From an uncultured Lachnobacterium sp. (lineage in GTDB: Bacteria; Bacillota; Clostridia; Lachnospirales; Lachnospiraceae): a stretch of 64,000 nucleotides of DNA. Location: contig URSS01000001.1 of NCBI GenBank assembly GCA_900550545.1, positions 1 to 64,000 on the forward strand, given 5' to 3'. Made by a program: the position numbers and the translations under genes. Below the pieces are notes generated by a model, which searched no databases, was not told the origin of the DNA, and saw only the letters and a program-made list of their open reading frames with translations. This document shows positions 41,380 through 51,423 of this stretch, piece after piece (within the stretch, counting starts at the first letter, position 1; the number at the start of each line of letters is the position of its first letter).

Positions 41380-41422
41380 AAAAATCACACACGTTTGCAT
41401 CTTACAAACGTGTGTGATTTTT
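41380..41422. terminator. Bidirectional terminator, DUF5050 gene / polC
   Basis: Perfect 18-bp stem aaaaatcacacacgtttg / caaacgtgtgtgattttt with a 7-nt loop; A- and T-runs on both sides. Confidence 0.92.
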
Positions 41423-44400
41423 TATGCTCCAAAGTCAAATAAGGATAACTGATTCGATTCCGGTATATCTCCGAATAATCCCAAATCACTCATCAGCTCA
41501 ATCGTTGTTTTTGATACTTTTGTTCTCTGTCGGAAATCATCTTTGGATAAAAATGGTCCATCTTTGGCAGCTTCGGCAATCGCAACTGCCGCATTATCTC
41601 CAAGACCATCTATTGTATTTAATGCCGGCAGAAGTTTTCCATCCACAATCTGAAAATGATGTGGTTCTGATGTGTAAATGTCAATTGGCAAAAACTCAAA
41701 TCCTCTTGCATACATTTCCTGTACCAGACGCATATCTTTGTAAGTATCCTGCTCCTTTTTGGAAAGTTCGTCCTTACGCTTTTCATACTCATGCATGTAG
41801 CCTTCGAGTTTATCTTTTCCCTGGCACATCAGCTCATAACTGAAAGCGGTTGCACGGATAGAAAAGTATGCAGCATAATATGCAAGCGGATAAAAAACTT
41901 TACAGTATGCAATGCGCCATGCCATCATTACATAAGCTGCCGCATGTGCTTTCGGGAACATGTACTTGATTTTCTCACAGGACCAGATGTACCAGTCCGG
42001 CACATTATGATCAATCATGTCCTGCTTCCACTCCGGCCACTTATCACATTTTCCTTTCGCCACAATTCCTTTACGCACATTCTCCATAATCTTGAATGAC
42101 TCCTCGGAATCAAGCCCCATACTGATCAGATAGATCATAATGTCATCTCGCGTGCAGATTGCTGTCGAAATAGTTGCTTTTTTCTCCTGAATCAGTGTCT
42201 GTGCATTTCCTAACCACACATCGGTTCCATGAGAAAGTCCTGCGATACGCACCAAATCCGAAAATTCCGTTGGCTGCGTATCAATTAACATGCCCATGGC
42301 AAAATCCGTACCAAATTCCGGAATACCCAAAGCTCCAAGCTGACAATTTACCAGATCATCCGGTGTAATTCCAAGTGCCGAAGTATCTTGAAACAATGAC
42401 ATAACGGCCTTATCGTCCAACGGAATCTGCGTCGGGTCAACACCTGTCAAATCCTGCAGCATACGAATCATGGTCGGATCATCGTGTCCGAGAATATCGA
42501 GTTTTAACAGGTTGTGGTCAATGGAATGATAATCAAAGTGGGTCGTCGTAATATCTACTGTCATATCATTTGCCGGATGCTGAATTGGTGTAAACGTATA
42601 AATCTGTTCCCCCATAGGGAGTACGACAATTCCACCCGGATGCTGTCCCGTTGTACGGCGTACTCCAACACAGCCTAATACAATGCGGTCGATCTCACAA
42701 TTCCGTTTATGCACGCCACGCTCCTCGTAATAGTTCTTGACATAACCAAATGCCGTCTTATCTGCAAGCGTACCGATTGTTCCTGCTTTAAACGTCTGTC
42801 CTTCGCCAAAAATAACTTCTGTATATTTGTGTGCCTTACTTTGATATTCTCCAGAGAAATTCAGATCGATATCTGGCTCTTTGTTTCCTTTAAATCCAAG
42901 GAATGTTTCAAACGGAATATCAAATCCTTCTTTTGATAAAGGCTTTCCACAGCGTGGACAGATCTTATCCGGCATATCACAGCCGCTTCGTCCACTAAAC
43001 GATTTGACCAGATCCGAATCAAAGTCACTGTACTGACAATGCTTACACAGGTAATGTGCATGCAGTGGATTTACCTCCGTGATACCAGACATCGTCGCAA
43101 CAAAGGAACTTCCTACCGATCCACGAGAACCAACCAGATATCCGTCTTCATTCGATTTCCACACCAGTTTCTGCGCAATGATGTACATTACGGCATAACC
43201 ATTGCTGATAATGGAATTCAGTTCTCGATCCAGACGCTCCTGTACGATTTCTGGCAGCGGATCACCATACATTTTGTGTGCTTTGTTATAACAGATATCA
43301 CGAAGCATCTGATCCGAATTTTCGATAACCGGCGGACATTTATCCGGTCGGACCGGCGATATTTTTTCACACATATCTGCAATCAGATTTGTATTTTTGA
43401 TGACAACTTCCTCTGCCTTTTCGCTTCCAAGATACTGAAACTCTTTAAGCATCTCTTCGGTTGTCCGAAGAAACAGAGGTGCCTGTTCATCTGCATCCTT
43501 AAATCCCTGTCCCGCCATAATAATACGGCGGTAAATCTCATCATCTGGATCCAGGAAATGCACATCACAGGTTGCAACGACCGGTTTGTGAAACTCTTCA
43601 CCCAAACGAACAATTTTCTTGTTAATTTCAATCAGATCGTCATTAGAAGCAATCGGAGAATCTTCATCTCGTACAAGAAACGCATTGTTTCCAAGAGGCT
43701 GTATTTCCAGATAGTCATAGAAATTCACAAGTCTCGTAATCTCTTCCTCCGGCCGGCCATTTAAAATGGCACGATATAATTCGCCGGCCTCACAGGCGGA
43801 TCCAATCAGTAATCCGTCCCGGTATTTGATAAACTCACTTTTGGGTATACGTGGACGCCGATGATAATATTTAATATGTGCCAGCGAAACCAGACGATAC
43901 AAATTGGTTCTACCCTGATCACAGGTTGCTAATATAATAGCGTGATACGTAGGCATCTTCTGCACATTCTGTACCGAAGATGTTCCAAGTGCATTGACCT
44001 CATCAAGGGTGGACACCCCGCGATCTTTTAACATTGCAATAAATTTCACAAAAATTTCTGCAGTACAGCCCGCATCATCTACTGCACGATGGTGATTATC
44101 CAATGAAACACCAAGTGCTTTTGCAACCGTATCCAGTTTAAAACGATTCAGATTCGGCAGCAGCACACGTGCCAATGCAACAGTATCTACAATTGTCGGT
44201 GCACATGGGATATCAAGTCTCTGACAATTCTTTTTGATAAAACTCATGTCAAAATCTGCGTTATGTGCAACCATGACACAACCCCCACAGAACTTCATAA
44301 ATTCCGGCAAAATATCTGCAATCACAGGTGCATCAATCACCATAGAATCGTTGATTGAGGTCAGTTGTTCGATACGAAATGGAATCGGCACTTCCGGATT

Positions 44401-45924
44401 GACAAACGTAGAAAACTTGTCTACAATCGCACCATTTTGTACTTTTACCGCACCAATTTCAATAATGCGGTTTGCTTCCGGACTAAAACCTGTGGTCTCC
44501 AGATCGAATACTACATAATCTGCATCCAGATTCTGATTCTTGCTGTCTGTGACCATACCTTTTAAATCATCTACCAGATACGCTTCCACTCCATAGATCA
44601 CTTTAAAATCTGAATCAGACGGAACTGTATGGTTAGCATCCGGAAATGCCTGTACATCTCCATGATCCGTAATGGCGATTGCCTTATGTCCCCATTTCAT
44701 GGCACGTTTGACAATATCCTTGACATCCGAAACACCATCCATATCGCTCATCTTGGTATGGCAATGTAATTCTACGCGCTTATCAATGCTCGTATCCATA
44801 CGAACCGTTGTAAAATCAGCACATTTTTTTATACCAACAATGGAGCCTATAGTAAGTTCACTGTCAAATTTGTCAATGGTTGCGACACCTTTGACCTTTA
44901 CAAATTTGCCCTTATCGATTTCTCCCAACAAGTCTTTGACGTCATCATTTCTTGCAAAAATTTTCAGCACAATAGTGTCCGTGAAATCGGTCATGGAAAA
45001 AATAATAATTGTCTTCTCATTACGAATTTCTCTCGTATCTACCGAAAGAATCTTTCCACGAATAACAACCTCTCCGATTGGTCCATCAATTTTTTCGATT
45101 TCAATCGTTTCATCCTCAAAATCACGTCCATAGATAACATCCGGGTTCATCGACTTCTTATTGCTATCATGTTCAAATTTGCGACGAAACTCTCCCTTTT
45201 TCTCGAAGGTCTGTTTCTTTCGTCCGCCGGAAGAATGTTCTTTGCCTGAAGTACCGGAAGCTGACTTTTTCTCCTGACCGGATGTTGCTGCCACAATCTC
45301 TTCCTCTGCCGGCTTTTCTTCTTTTACTTCCTCCGACATAGCAAACTTCGTTCTTGCAATAATACTTTGCACTTCCTGTGCAATCTGTTTTTCTGAATTC
45401 TTGCGATATTTACTCTCCTGCGGTTTACGAAAAGCAGTCTGTATGATCAGATTCATCCCGCAACGCTCACAGACGACTTTTTCCAAAAACTCAACAATCT
45501 CATCCGTTCGTGTTTTTGCAATAATGGTCTCATCCATAGTAAGAAGCATATGATGAGGCTGATCAAACTCCATCGTTGCCGTGCGCAACAAATTGTATTC
45601 TAATACACTATAGGCATTCAACTCATCTAAAATACTGTCCCGATATACATCCATCAAAGACTGTGGTGTATATTGTTCGGACAATTCAAACGACTCGACA
45701 ATCTTGACCTTAATATCACGATTTTGAAAAATCTGTTCCAATATGGCTTTTTCTATTTTCCATATATTCTTTTTAAAAATCAGTCTTTTTGCACGCAAAT
45801 AAATGCGAATATGATTGTGATCATGATTCGCACTTATTTTTGTAACCTCTGTTGTCTCTAAAAGATTATCTAATTCTTCATCCAATTGAAGCGTAGGGAA
45901 CGCTTCTTTAAATGGCTTCGACAT
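41422..45924 (-). CDS. polC: DNA polymerase III alpha subunit, Gram-positive type (PolC)
   Basis: 1500 residues. Order: N-terminal domain, a charged low-complexity linker (about 200-255), OB-fold, PHP domain (HCHTKMSDMDGVSD near 390), inserted DnaQ-like 3'-5' exonuclease (FDLETTGFSPEANRIIEIG near 475, HNADFDMSFI), zinc-binding cysteines (CKHCQYSD, CPRCGKPL) and polymerase core (EPDIDLNFSGEYQSKAH). It is the replicative polymerase with built-in proofreading. The chosen ATG has GGAG eight bases upstream, within the end of ispG, giving a 17-bp overlap. Confidence 0.98.
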   Translation of the reverse strand: MSKPFKEAFPTLQLDEELDNLLETTEVTKISANHDHNHIRIYLRAKRLIFKKNIWKIEKAILEQIFQNRDIKVKIVESFELSEQYTPQSLMDVYRDSILDELNAYSVLEYNLLRTATMEFDQPHHMLLTMDETIIAKTRTDEIVEFLEKVVCERCGMNLIIQTAFRKPQESKYRKNSEKQIAQEVQSIIARTKFAMSEEVKEEKPAEEEIVAATSGQEKKSASGTSGKEHSSGGRKKQTFEKKGEFRRKFEHDSNKKSMNPDVIYGRDFEDETIEIEKIDGPIGEVVIRGKILSVDTREIRNEKTIIIFSMTDFTDTIVLKIFARNDDVKDLLGEIDKGKFVKVKGVATIDKFDSELTIGSIVGIKKCADFTTVRMDTSIDKRVELHCHTKMSDMDGVSDVKDIVKRAMKWGHKAIAITDHGDVQAFPDANHTVPSDSDFKVIYGVEAYLVDDLKGMVTDSKNQNLDADYVVFDLETTGFSPEANRIIEIGAVKVQNGAIVDKFSTFVNPEVPIPFRIEQLTSINDSMVIDAPVIADILPEFMKFCGGCVMVAHNADFDMSFIKKNCQRLDIPCAPTIVDTVALARVLLPNLNRFKLDTVAKALGVSLDNHHRAVDDAGCTAEIFVKFIAMLKDRGVSTLDEVNALGTSSVQNVQKMPTYHAIILATCDQGRTNLYRLVSLAHIKYYHRRPRIPKSEFIKYRDGLLIGSACEAGELYRAILNGRPEEEITRLVNFYDYLEIQPLGNNAFLVRDEDSPIASNDDLIEINKKIVRLGEEFHKPVVATCDVHFLDPDDEIYRRIIMAGQGFKDADEQAPLFLRTTEEMLKEFQYLGSEKAEEVVIKNTNLIADMCEKISPVRPDKCPPVIENSDQMLRDICYNKAHKMYGDPLPEIVQERLDRELNSIISNGYAVMYIIAQKLVWKSNEDGYLVGSRGSVGSSFVATMSGITEVNPLHAHYLCKHCQYSDFDSDLVKSFSGRSGCDMPDKICPRCGKPLSKEGFDIPFETFLGFKGNKEPDIDLNFSGEYQSKAHKYTEVIFGEGQTFKAGTIGTLADKTAFGYVKNYYEERGVHKRNCEIDRIVLGCVGVRRTTGQHPGGIVVLPMGEQIYTFTPIQHPANDMTVDITTTHFDYHSIDHNLLKLDILGHDDPTMIRMLQDLTGVDPTQIPLDDKAVMSLFQDTSALGITPDDLVNCQLGALGIPEFGTDFAMGMLIDTQPTEFSDLVRIAGLSHGTDVWLGNAQTLIQEKKATISTAICTRDDIMIYLISMGLDSEESFKIMENVRKGIVAKGKCDKWPEWKQDMIDHNVPDWYIWSCEKIKYMFPKAHAAAYVMMAWRIAYCKVFYPLAYYAAYFSIRATAFSYELMCQGKDKLEGYMHEYEKRKDELSKKEQDTYKDMRLVQEMYARGFEFLPIDIYTSEPHHFQIVDGKLLPALNTIDGLGDNAAVAIAEAAKDGPFLSKDDFRQRTKVSKTTIELMSDLGLFGDIPESNQLSLFDFGA

Positions 45925-46984
45925 TTGTTTCACTCCAATGCTCTAACTCATACCGCAAAGCTGGGAGAAGTTCTTCTTCCGGTACTTTTTTGAACACTTT
46001 TCCGTGTTTGATAATAAGTCCCTCTCCAATGCCACCAGCGACACCAAGATCTGCCTCTTTTGCTTCACCCGGTCCATTTACGACACATCCCATGACAGCA
46101 ACCTTGATATCAAGCGGAAATTCTGCAACCATCGTTTCTACCTGATTTGCCAACTGGATCAGATTAATCTGGGTTCTTCCACAAGTCGGACAGGAAACCA
46201 CTTCAATGCCACCCTTGCGTAATCCAAGTGTGCGAAGAATCAGCTTTGCAGATTTGATTTCTTCAATTGGATCACCGGTCAGGGATACCCTTATGGTATC
46301 TCCGATTCCCTGGCTTAATATCAGGCCAAGACCGATAGATGACTTGATATTACCACTGATCAATGTTCCTGCTTCTGTAATTCCCACATGCAGCGGATGA
46401 TCTGTTTTCGAAGCAATCAGTTCATGCGCTTTTACACACATCATAACATCAGAAGATTTGATGCTGATCACGAGATTGTCATATCCCATATCTTCGATCA
46501 TCTTTACCTTATCCAAAGCGCTTTCCACAATGCCTTCTGCTGTAACACCATGATATTTTTCTACCAGGTTCTTTTCCAGCGACCCACTGTTTACACCAAC
46601 ACGAATTGGTATATTTCGGCTTTTTGCTTCATCCACAACTGCTTTTACACGATCTGCACTGCCAATGTTTCCCGGATTAATACGTATCTTATCTGCACCA
46701 TTTTCCATAGCTGCGATTGCCAGACGATAATCAAAATGAATGTCCGCCACCAGAGGAATCGCAATCTGCTTTTTTATTTCTTTCAATGCTTTTGCAGCTT
46801 CCATGGTTGGTACCGCACAACGGATAATCTCACACCCCGCTTTGGTCAGTTGCTGAATCTGTGCAACTGTAGCTGCTATATCCTCTGTCTTTGTATTAGT
46901 CATCGACTGAATTGCAATCGGATGATTTCCACCAATAATACAATTTCCGATTTTTACTTCTCTTGTTTTATGTCTCTCCATCAT
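45908..46984 (-). CDS. ispG: 4-hydroxy-3-methylbut-2-en-1-yl diphosphate synthase IspG
   Basis: 358 residues. It converts MEcPP to HMBPP in the MEP pathway using a [4Fe-4S] cluster bound by C265, C268 (SCPTCGRTQ) and C300 (GCVVNGPGE), with the nearby Glu as fourth ligand. N-terminal TIM barrel includes MTNTKTEDIAATVAQI and RINPGNIG. It lies between rseP and polC, where B. subtilis has proS; this order is common in clostridia. Confidence 0.97.
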   Translation of the reverse strand: MMERHKTREVKIGNCIIGGNHPIAIQSMTNTKTEDIAATVAQIQQLTKAGCEIIRCAVPTMEAAKALKEIKKQIAIPLVADIHFDYRLAIAAMENGADKIRINPGNIGSADRVKAVVDEAKSRNIPIRVGVNSGSLEKNLVEKYHGVTAEGIVESALDKVKMIEDMGYDNLVISIKSSDVMMCVKAHELIASKTDHPLHVGITEAGTLISGNIKSSIGLGLILSQGIGDTIRVSLTGDPIEEIKSAKLILRTLGLRKGGIEVVSCPTCGRTQINLIQLANQVETMVAEFPLDIKVAVMGCVVNGPGEAKEADLGVAGGIGEGLIIKHGKVFKKVPEEELLPALRYELEHWSETNVEAI

Positions 46985-47001
46985 AATTATCTCCCAGAAT
47001 C

Positions 47002-48051
47002 TTAAATAAACAGTTTTCTTATGTCATTAAACATAACAACAAACATCAAACCAAATAACAGAATAATTCCGATAAAGTGGACAATTCCTTCCTTGTTGGG
47101 ATCAATTCTTTTGCCTCGTATTGCCTCGATAATCAAAAATACCAACCTTCCTCCATCCAGTGCCGGAAGTGGAAGTAAATTCATAACACCAAGGTTTGCA
47201 GACAAAAGAATTGCCCAATTAAGCATATTCAAAAATGCATAATAATAGCCGGAATCTGTAACGGATTGTGTATAGGTGTCACCTATATTTTTCACGATTC
47301 CAACCGGACCGCTCATCTCATTAACCGATATCTGGCGTGTTACAAGCATGCGCAGACTCTGAACAGTAGAATATATCCAGTATCGCAACTCATAAAAGCT
47401 ATTCTTCAGATTGGTCAGCACATTTCCTTTTACCCGTTCCTGTCCAGAATACTGAAAACCATACAAGTAACGCCCGGTCTTGCTGTCTTTCTTTGGCACA
47501 AGATCTGCCGTCTTCTTTTCTCCATCCCGCAGATAAGTGACTTTTACTTCTTCTCCTGCATGGAATGTAGAATACGCGCTGATTTCCCTTGCAAAGTGAA
47601 TGGATAATCCGTTCATACGAACAATCTCATCTCCAGGCTGTAAACCAGCTTCTTCTGCAGCATAGCCTTCCGCCACACCGGTCAATACCGGCTTGTCATA
47701 ACCGATACAGCTCATCAGAATAAATGCACATACAAATGCCATAATAAAATTGAAAAATGGTCCTGCAAACACAACACTGATTCTCGCCCACACGGATTTC
47801 TTGCCAAAAGCACGTTCATCGGAAGAATCTTCATCTTCTCCTTCCATCATACAGGCTCCGCCAAAGGGAAGAAGTTTGATGGAATATTTTGTCTCTCCTT
47901 TTTGAATGCCCCAGATCGTTGGTCCAAGGCCAAGGCAAAACTCATTTACCCGGATTCCATTGGCTTTCGCCAGCCAGAAATGTCCCAGCTCATGAAAAAT
48001 AATGATAACACTAAAAATAATAAATGCAATTATAATACTTACTACGCTCAA
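47002..48051 (-). CDS. rseP: Site-2 intramembrane metalloprotease RseP/RasP
   Basis: 349 residues with about four membrane segments. Zinc motif HELGHFWLAKANG at the N-terminus, one PDZ domain (about 125-190, GYAAEEAGLQPGDEIVRMNG) and the LLPLPALDGGRLVFLIIEAIRGKRI motif near the C-terminus. It cuts membrane-spanning anti-sigma factors and signal-peptide remnants. It starts at TTG, with GGTGG four bases upstream inside the dxr stop region, indicating coupling. Confidence 0.94.
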   Translation of the reverse strand: MSVVSIIIAFIIFSVIIIFHELGHFWLAKANGIRVNEFCLGLGPTIWGIQKGETKYSIKLLPFGGACMMEGEDEDSSDERAFGKKSVWARISVVFAGPFFNFIMAFVCAFILMSCIGYDKPVLTGVAEGYAAEEAGLQPGDEIVRMNGLSIHFAREISAYSTFHAGEEVKVTYLRDGEKKTADLVPKKDSKTGRYLYGFQYSGQERVKGNVLTNLKNSFYELRYWIYSTVQSLRMLVTRQISVNEMSGPVGIVKNIGDTYTQSVTDSGYYYAFLNMLNWAILLSANLGVMNLLPLPALDGGRLVFLIIEAIRGKRIDPNKEGIVHFIGIILLFGLMFVVMFNDIRKLFI

Positions 48052-48052
48052 A

Positions 48053-49195
48053 TTACCACCTGCTACCTATAAATTCATAGGCTTCCTGCTCTGTCGCTAA
48101 AATTTCATCCACATTTGGATGATCGATGAATTTACAATGTTCCATAGATGCCTGAATGATATCTGTAATTTCCAGATAAGAAATCTTTCGATTCAAAAAT
48201 AATGCTACTGCTTTTTCATTTGCTGCATTAAATGCCGTCGGTATATTTCCACCTTTTTTCATAGCTTCCATTGCAAGTCCAAGTCCCCGAAACGTCTCCA
48301 GATCCGGCCGTTCAAATGTCAGATTCTGCAATTCAAACAAATCCAAACGTTTTCCCGATAGTGTTCTTCGTTTGGGATAATACAGGGCATATTGGATTGG
48401 AAGCCGCATATCCGGAGTTCCAAGCTGAGCGATCACGGCTCCATCCTCATATTCCACTGCTGAATGAATCACACTCTGCGGATGAACGACCACTTCAATC
48501 TGATCCAGCGCAACATCAAACAGCCATCTGGCTTCCATAACTTCCAGTCCCTTATTTACCAGTGTGGACGAATCAATCGTAATCTTACGTCCCATCGACC
48601 AGTTTGGATGCTTTAATGCGTCTTCCACCTGAATATGCTCCAATTGCTGTCTTGTACGTCCCCGGAAAGGCCCGCCAGATGCCGTAAGCAGAATTTTGTG
48701 AATCGCATTGCCCTCATTTCCCTGCAATGACTGAAAAATGGCACTGTGTTCACTATCCACAGGCAAAATACGCACATGCTTTTCTTTTGCAAGAGGAATG
48801 ATAAGATGTCCAGCCGTAACCAATGTCTCTTTATTTGCAAGCGCAATATCTTTTCCTGCTTCAATTGCTGCAATTGTCGGGCGAATTCCTAACATTCCAA
48901 CAATTGCCGTCACAAGAATTTCTGCCTCCGGAATCGTCGCTACTGCAAGCAAACCTTTCATGCCCGTGTAAACCGGTATGGATAAATCCCGCGTGCTATT
49001 CCGCAAAGCCGCCGCATCTGTCTCATTCCATACGGCAACCAGCTTTGGCTGAAACTGGCGCATCTGTGTCTCAAGCATCTGAATATTTCTTCCACACGCC
49101 AAAGCAACCACTTCGATATCCTTATGTTCTGCAACCACTTCTAATGTCTGTGTTCCGATGGAACCCGTTGAACCTAAAATAGCTATCTTTTTCAT
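48053..49195 (-). CDS. dxr: 1-deoxy-D-xylulose 5-phosphate reductoisomerase
   Basis: 380 residues. NADPH-binding ILGSTGSIGTQTLEVV at the N-terminus, ANKETLVTAGHLI, the metal/substrate segment LPVDSEHSAIFQSLQG and TIDSSTLVNKGLEVMEARWLF. It makes MEP, the first committed step of the pathway that also uses IspG and IspH encoded in this window. Tightly packed between cdsA and rseP. Confidence 0.97.
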   Translation of the reverse strand: MKKIAILGSTGSIGTQTLEVVAEHKDIEVVALACGRNIQMLETQMRQFQPKLVAVWNETDAAALRNSTRDLSIPVYTGMKGLLAVATIPEAEILVTAIVGMLGIRPTIAAIEAGKDIALANKETLVTAGHLIIPLAKEKHVRILPVDSEHSAIFQSLQGNEGNAIHKILLTASGGPFRGRTRQQLEHIQVEDALKHPNWSMGRKITIDSSTLVNKGLEVMEARWLFDVALDQIEVVVHPQSVIHSAVEYEDGAVIAQLGTPDMRLPIQYALYYPKRRTLSGKRLDLFELQNLTFERPDLETFRGLGLAMEAMKKGGNIPTAFNAANEKAVALFLNRKISYLEITDIIQASMEHCKFIDHPNVDEILATEQEAYEFIGSRW

Positions 49196-49212
49196 ATTGT
49201 TCCTCTACCTGT

Positions 49213-50013
49213 TTAAATAAAATGATATGCCAGGAAATAAATAATCGGCGCTGTGATAATCATGCTATCAAAACGGTCCATAATACCTCCATGACCTGGA
49301 ATCAAATGTCCATAATCTTTAATATCAAAAAATCTTTTGATTGCGGATGCTGTCAAATCTCCTACCATAGAAATCAAGCCTGCAACAGCAGCAATCACAG
49401 CGAGGATTCCAATCTCTGTTCCTGTCAGATTCATCTGTGAACGGAAAATAAAACAGTACAACGCAGTCAGAAGCGCAGCTCCTGCCACTCCACCAATCGC
49501 ACCTTCCACTGACTTTTTCGGGCTTAATTTCGGCGACATTTTATGTTTACCAATCAGCATTCCAACGCAGTAAGCACAGGTGTCGCATCCCCAGGAACAC
49601 AAAAATACCAGAAATGCAAGATATAATCCTCTCTCGAGCATACGGATCTGATATACATAAGACAACATAATCGCTACATAGAACAAGCCGAAAAATACCG
49701 CCATGACATCATTTGCATGATATTTGGGATAGGCAAATACAAATACAAACATAAGCAAAATCATAAATCCCATAAACAAAATCATAATATCCGGTATAAA
49801 ATCCCACTCCAAATTACAATAAAATACAATTGCTGCAATGTATCCAAGTCCTGCGAGCAAACTTTTTTCAATTTTGAATACACGATAAAGCTCATACATG
49901 CCAATGCATGAAATTGCTAATGTTGAAAAAAGAAGTACCTCTTTTCCCGTAATTATGAGCACCAACGCCAAAATAACAAGTACAATACCGCTTAAAAGCC
50001 TCGTCTTAAACAT
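49213..50013 (-). CDS. cdsA: Phosphatidate cytidylyltransferase
   Basis: 266 residues, about seven to eight membrane helices. The family signature is split between KMSPKLSPKKSVEGAIGG (about 155-172) and GDLTASAIKRFFDIKD ... PGHGGIMDRFDSM near the C-terminus. It makes CDP-diacylglycerol for phospholipid synthesis, which ultimately feeds the cardiolipin synthase at 15 kb. Confidence 0.96.
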   Translation of the reverse strand: MFKTRLLSGIVLVILALVLIITGKEVLLFSTLAISCIGMYELYRVFKIEKSLLAGLGYIAAIVFYCNLEWDFIPDIMILFMGFMILLMFVFVFAYPKYHANDVMAVFFGLFYVAIMLSYVYQIRMLERGLYLAFLVFLCSWGCDTCAYCVGMLIGKHKMSPKLSPKKSVEGAIGGVAGAALLTALYCFIFRSQMNLTGTEIGILAVIAAVAGLISMVGDLTASAIKRFFDIKDYGHLIPGHGGIMDRFDSMIITAPIIYFLAYHFI

Positions 50014-50032
50014 ACTGCGTATCTTTCCTTTC

Positions 50033-50740
50033 TTACTCTTCTTTCAAGCCACCAAATCTACGATCACGACTATTATACGCTTCCACAGCTAATTCCAATT
50101 CCTTTTTATGAAAATCCGGCCACGGAACATCTGTGAAATAGAATTCACTATATGCCAACTGCCATAAAAGATAATTGGAAAGCCGCTGTTCCCCGCTGGT
50201 ACGAATCAGAAGATCCGGATCCGGCAGTTCCCTTGTGTCCAGATAGGAGCTGAAAACTTTTTCATCAATTGTATCTTCCTCAAGTTTTCCTGCTTTCACA
50301 TCGCTTATCATCTGATGCATTGCGCGAATCATCTCATCCCGGCTGCCATAATTAATGGCAATCGTAAGATTTAATCCTGTATTGGCAGCGGATGCCTGTT
50401 CCAATTCATTTATCCGCCGTTGAAAAGTTTCCGACAAGCGGCTAATTTCTCCGATCACACGAACTCTCATGTTATTTTTATCAGCGGTCTTGATGCATGT
50501 TTTCAAATAGCTTTCCAGTAACTTCATCAGCGCCTGCACTTCATTATCTGGCCGATTCCAGTTTTCTGTAGAAAATGCATATAAAGTCAGATATTTGATA
50601 CCAATTTCATCTGCCGCCCTACAGACAGTCTCTACATTTTTTGCCCCAATTGTATGTCCATAATTTCTTGGCATACCTTTACTTTTGGCCCATCGTCCAT
50701 TTCCATCCAAAATAATTGCTACATGTTTTGGAATTTTCAT
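50033..50740 (-). CDS. uppS: Undecaprenyl diphosphate synthase
   Basis: 235 residues. Catalytic Asp D12 in HVAIILDGNGRWAKSKG, followed by YGHTIGAKNVETVCRAADE and the C-terminal PDLLIRTSGEQRLSNYLLWQ. It condenses IPP units into the C55 carrier lipid for wall synthesis. Follows frr after a 116-bp gap that contains a terminator-like hairpin. Confidence 0.97.
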   Translation of the reverse strand: MKIPKHVAIILDGNGRWAKSKGMPRNYGHTIGAKNVETVCRAADEIGIKYLTLYAFSTENWNRPDNEVQALMKLLESYLKTCIKTADKNNMRVRVIGEISRLSETFQRRINELEQASAANTGLNLTIAINYGSRDEMIRAMHQMISDVKAGKLEEDTIDEKVFSSYLDTRELPDPDLLIRTSGEQRLSNYLLWQLAYSEFYFTDVPWPDFHKKELELAVEAYNSRDRRFGGLKEE

Positions 50741-50814
50741 AATTCACCTCAATCTCTGTATCACTGCATAAAAATTCAGGGATTTCTCTCCCCTCTTCCA
50801 TGCTCTCTTATGAC

Positions 50815-50849
50815 AGGAAAAGGGACATCTGCCAGTGGCAATGTCCCTT
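50815..50849 (-). terminator. Terminator-like hairpin between frr and uppS
   Basis: Nine-base arms aagggacat / atgtccctt with an inner tgcca/tggca helix; followed on the minus strand by TTTTCCTGT. It may end or reduce transcription from pyrH-frr into uppS. Confidence 0.7.
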
Positions 50850-50856
50850 ACAACCA

Positions 50857-51411
50857 TTATACAGTAAGAATCTCCTGTGACTTCGCTTCAACAGCTTTAT
50901 CAATCTTCGCTACATACGAATCTGTAAGTTTCTGAATCTTATCCTCAAGATCTTTGATTTCATCCTCGGAAATATCTTCTGCCTTACCGACTTTTTTAAA
51001 ATGATCCATTGCATCCCTGCGAATATTGCGGACTGCAACTTTGGCTCCTTCGCCCTTTTTCTTGATATCCTTTGCAAGTTCCTTACGTCTTTCCTCTGTA
51101 AGTTCCGGGAAAATAAGACGAATCAGCTTGCCATCATTGGTAGGATTGATACCCAAATCAGAACTAAGGATTGCCTTTTCGATTTCTTTTACCATAGAAG
51201 CTTCCCATGGCTGAATCTGTATCATTCGTGGCTCCGGTACGCTGACATTGGCAACACTCTGAATTGGTGAAGGTGTACCATAATAGTCCACGCGAAGTTT
51301 GTCAAGCACATGTGGATTAGCACGTCCTGCACGGATACCTGCAAACTCCTCTTCAAGATTGGCAAGAGACTTTCCCATCTTGTCCTCAAACATCACTAAT
51401 CTGTCATCCAT
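50857..51411 (-). CDS. frr: Ribosome recycling factor
   Basis: 184 residues, normal length, with LEEEFAGIRAGRANPHVLDKL, YGTPSPIQSVANVSVPEPR and LTEERRKELAKDIKKKGEGAK. It splits post-termination ribosomes with EF-G. It follows pyrH by 12 bp as in most bacteria. Confidence 0.98.
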   Translation of the reverse strand: MDDRLVMFEDKMGKSLANLEEEFAGIRAGRANPHVLDKLRVDYYGTPSPIQSVANVSVPEPRMIQIQPWEASMVKEIEKAILSSDLGINPTNDGKLIRLIFPELTEERRKELAKDIKKKGEGAKVAVRNIRRDAMDHFKKVGKAEDISEDEIKDLEDKIQKLTDSYVAKIDKAVEAKSQEILTV

Positions 51412-51423
51412 AAATTTAACCTC

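Noticed and set aside
43039..43764. Plus-strand reading frame of 241 codons opposite polC
   Set aside because: Antisense to conserved polymerase coding sequence with low-complexity Ile/Phe-rich translation.
46388..47005. Plus-strand reading frame of 205 codons opposite ispG
   Set aside because: Overlaps conserved iron-sulfur enzyme coding sequence and lacks a ribosome-binding site.
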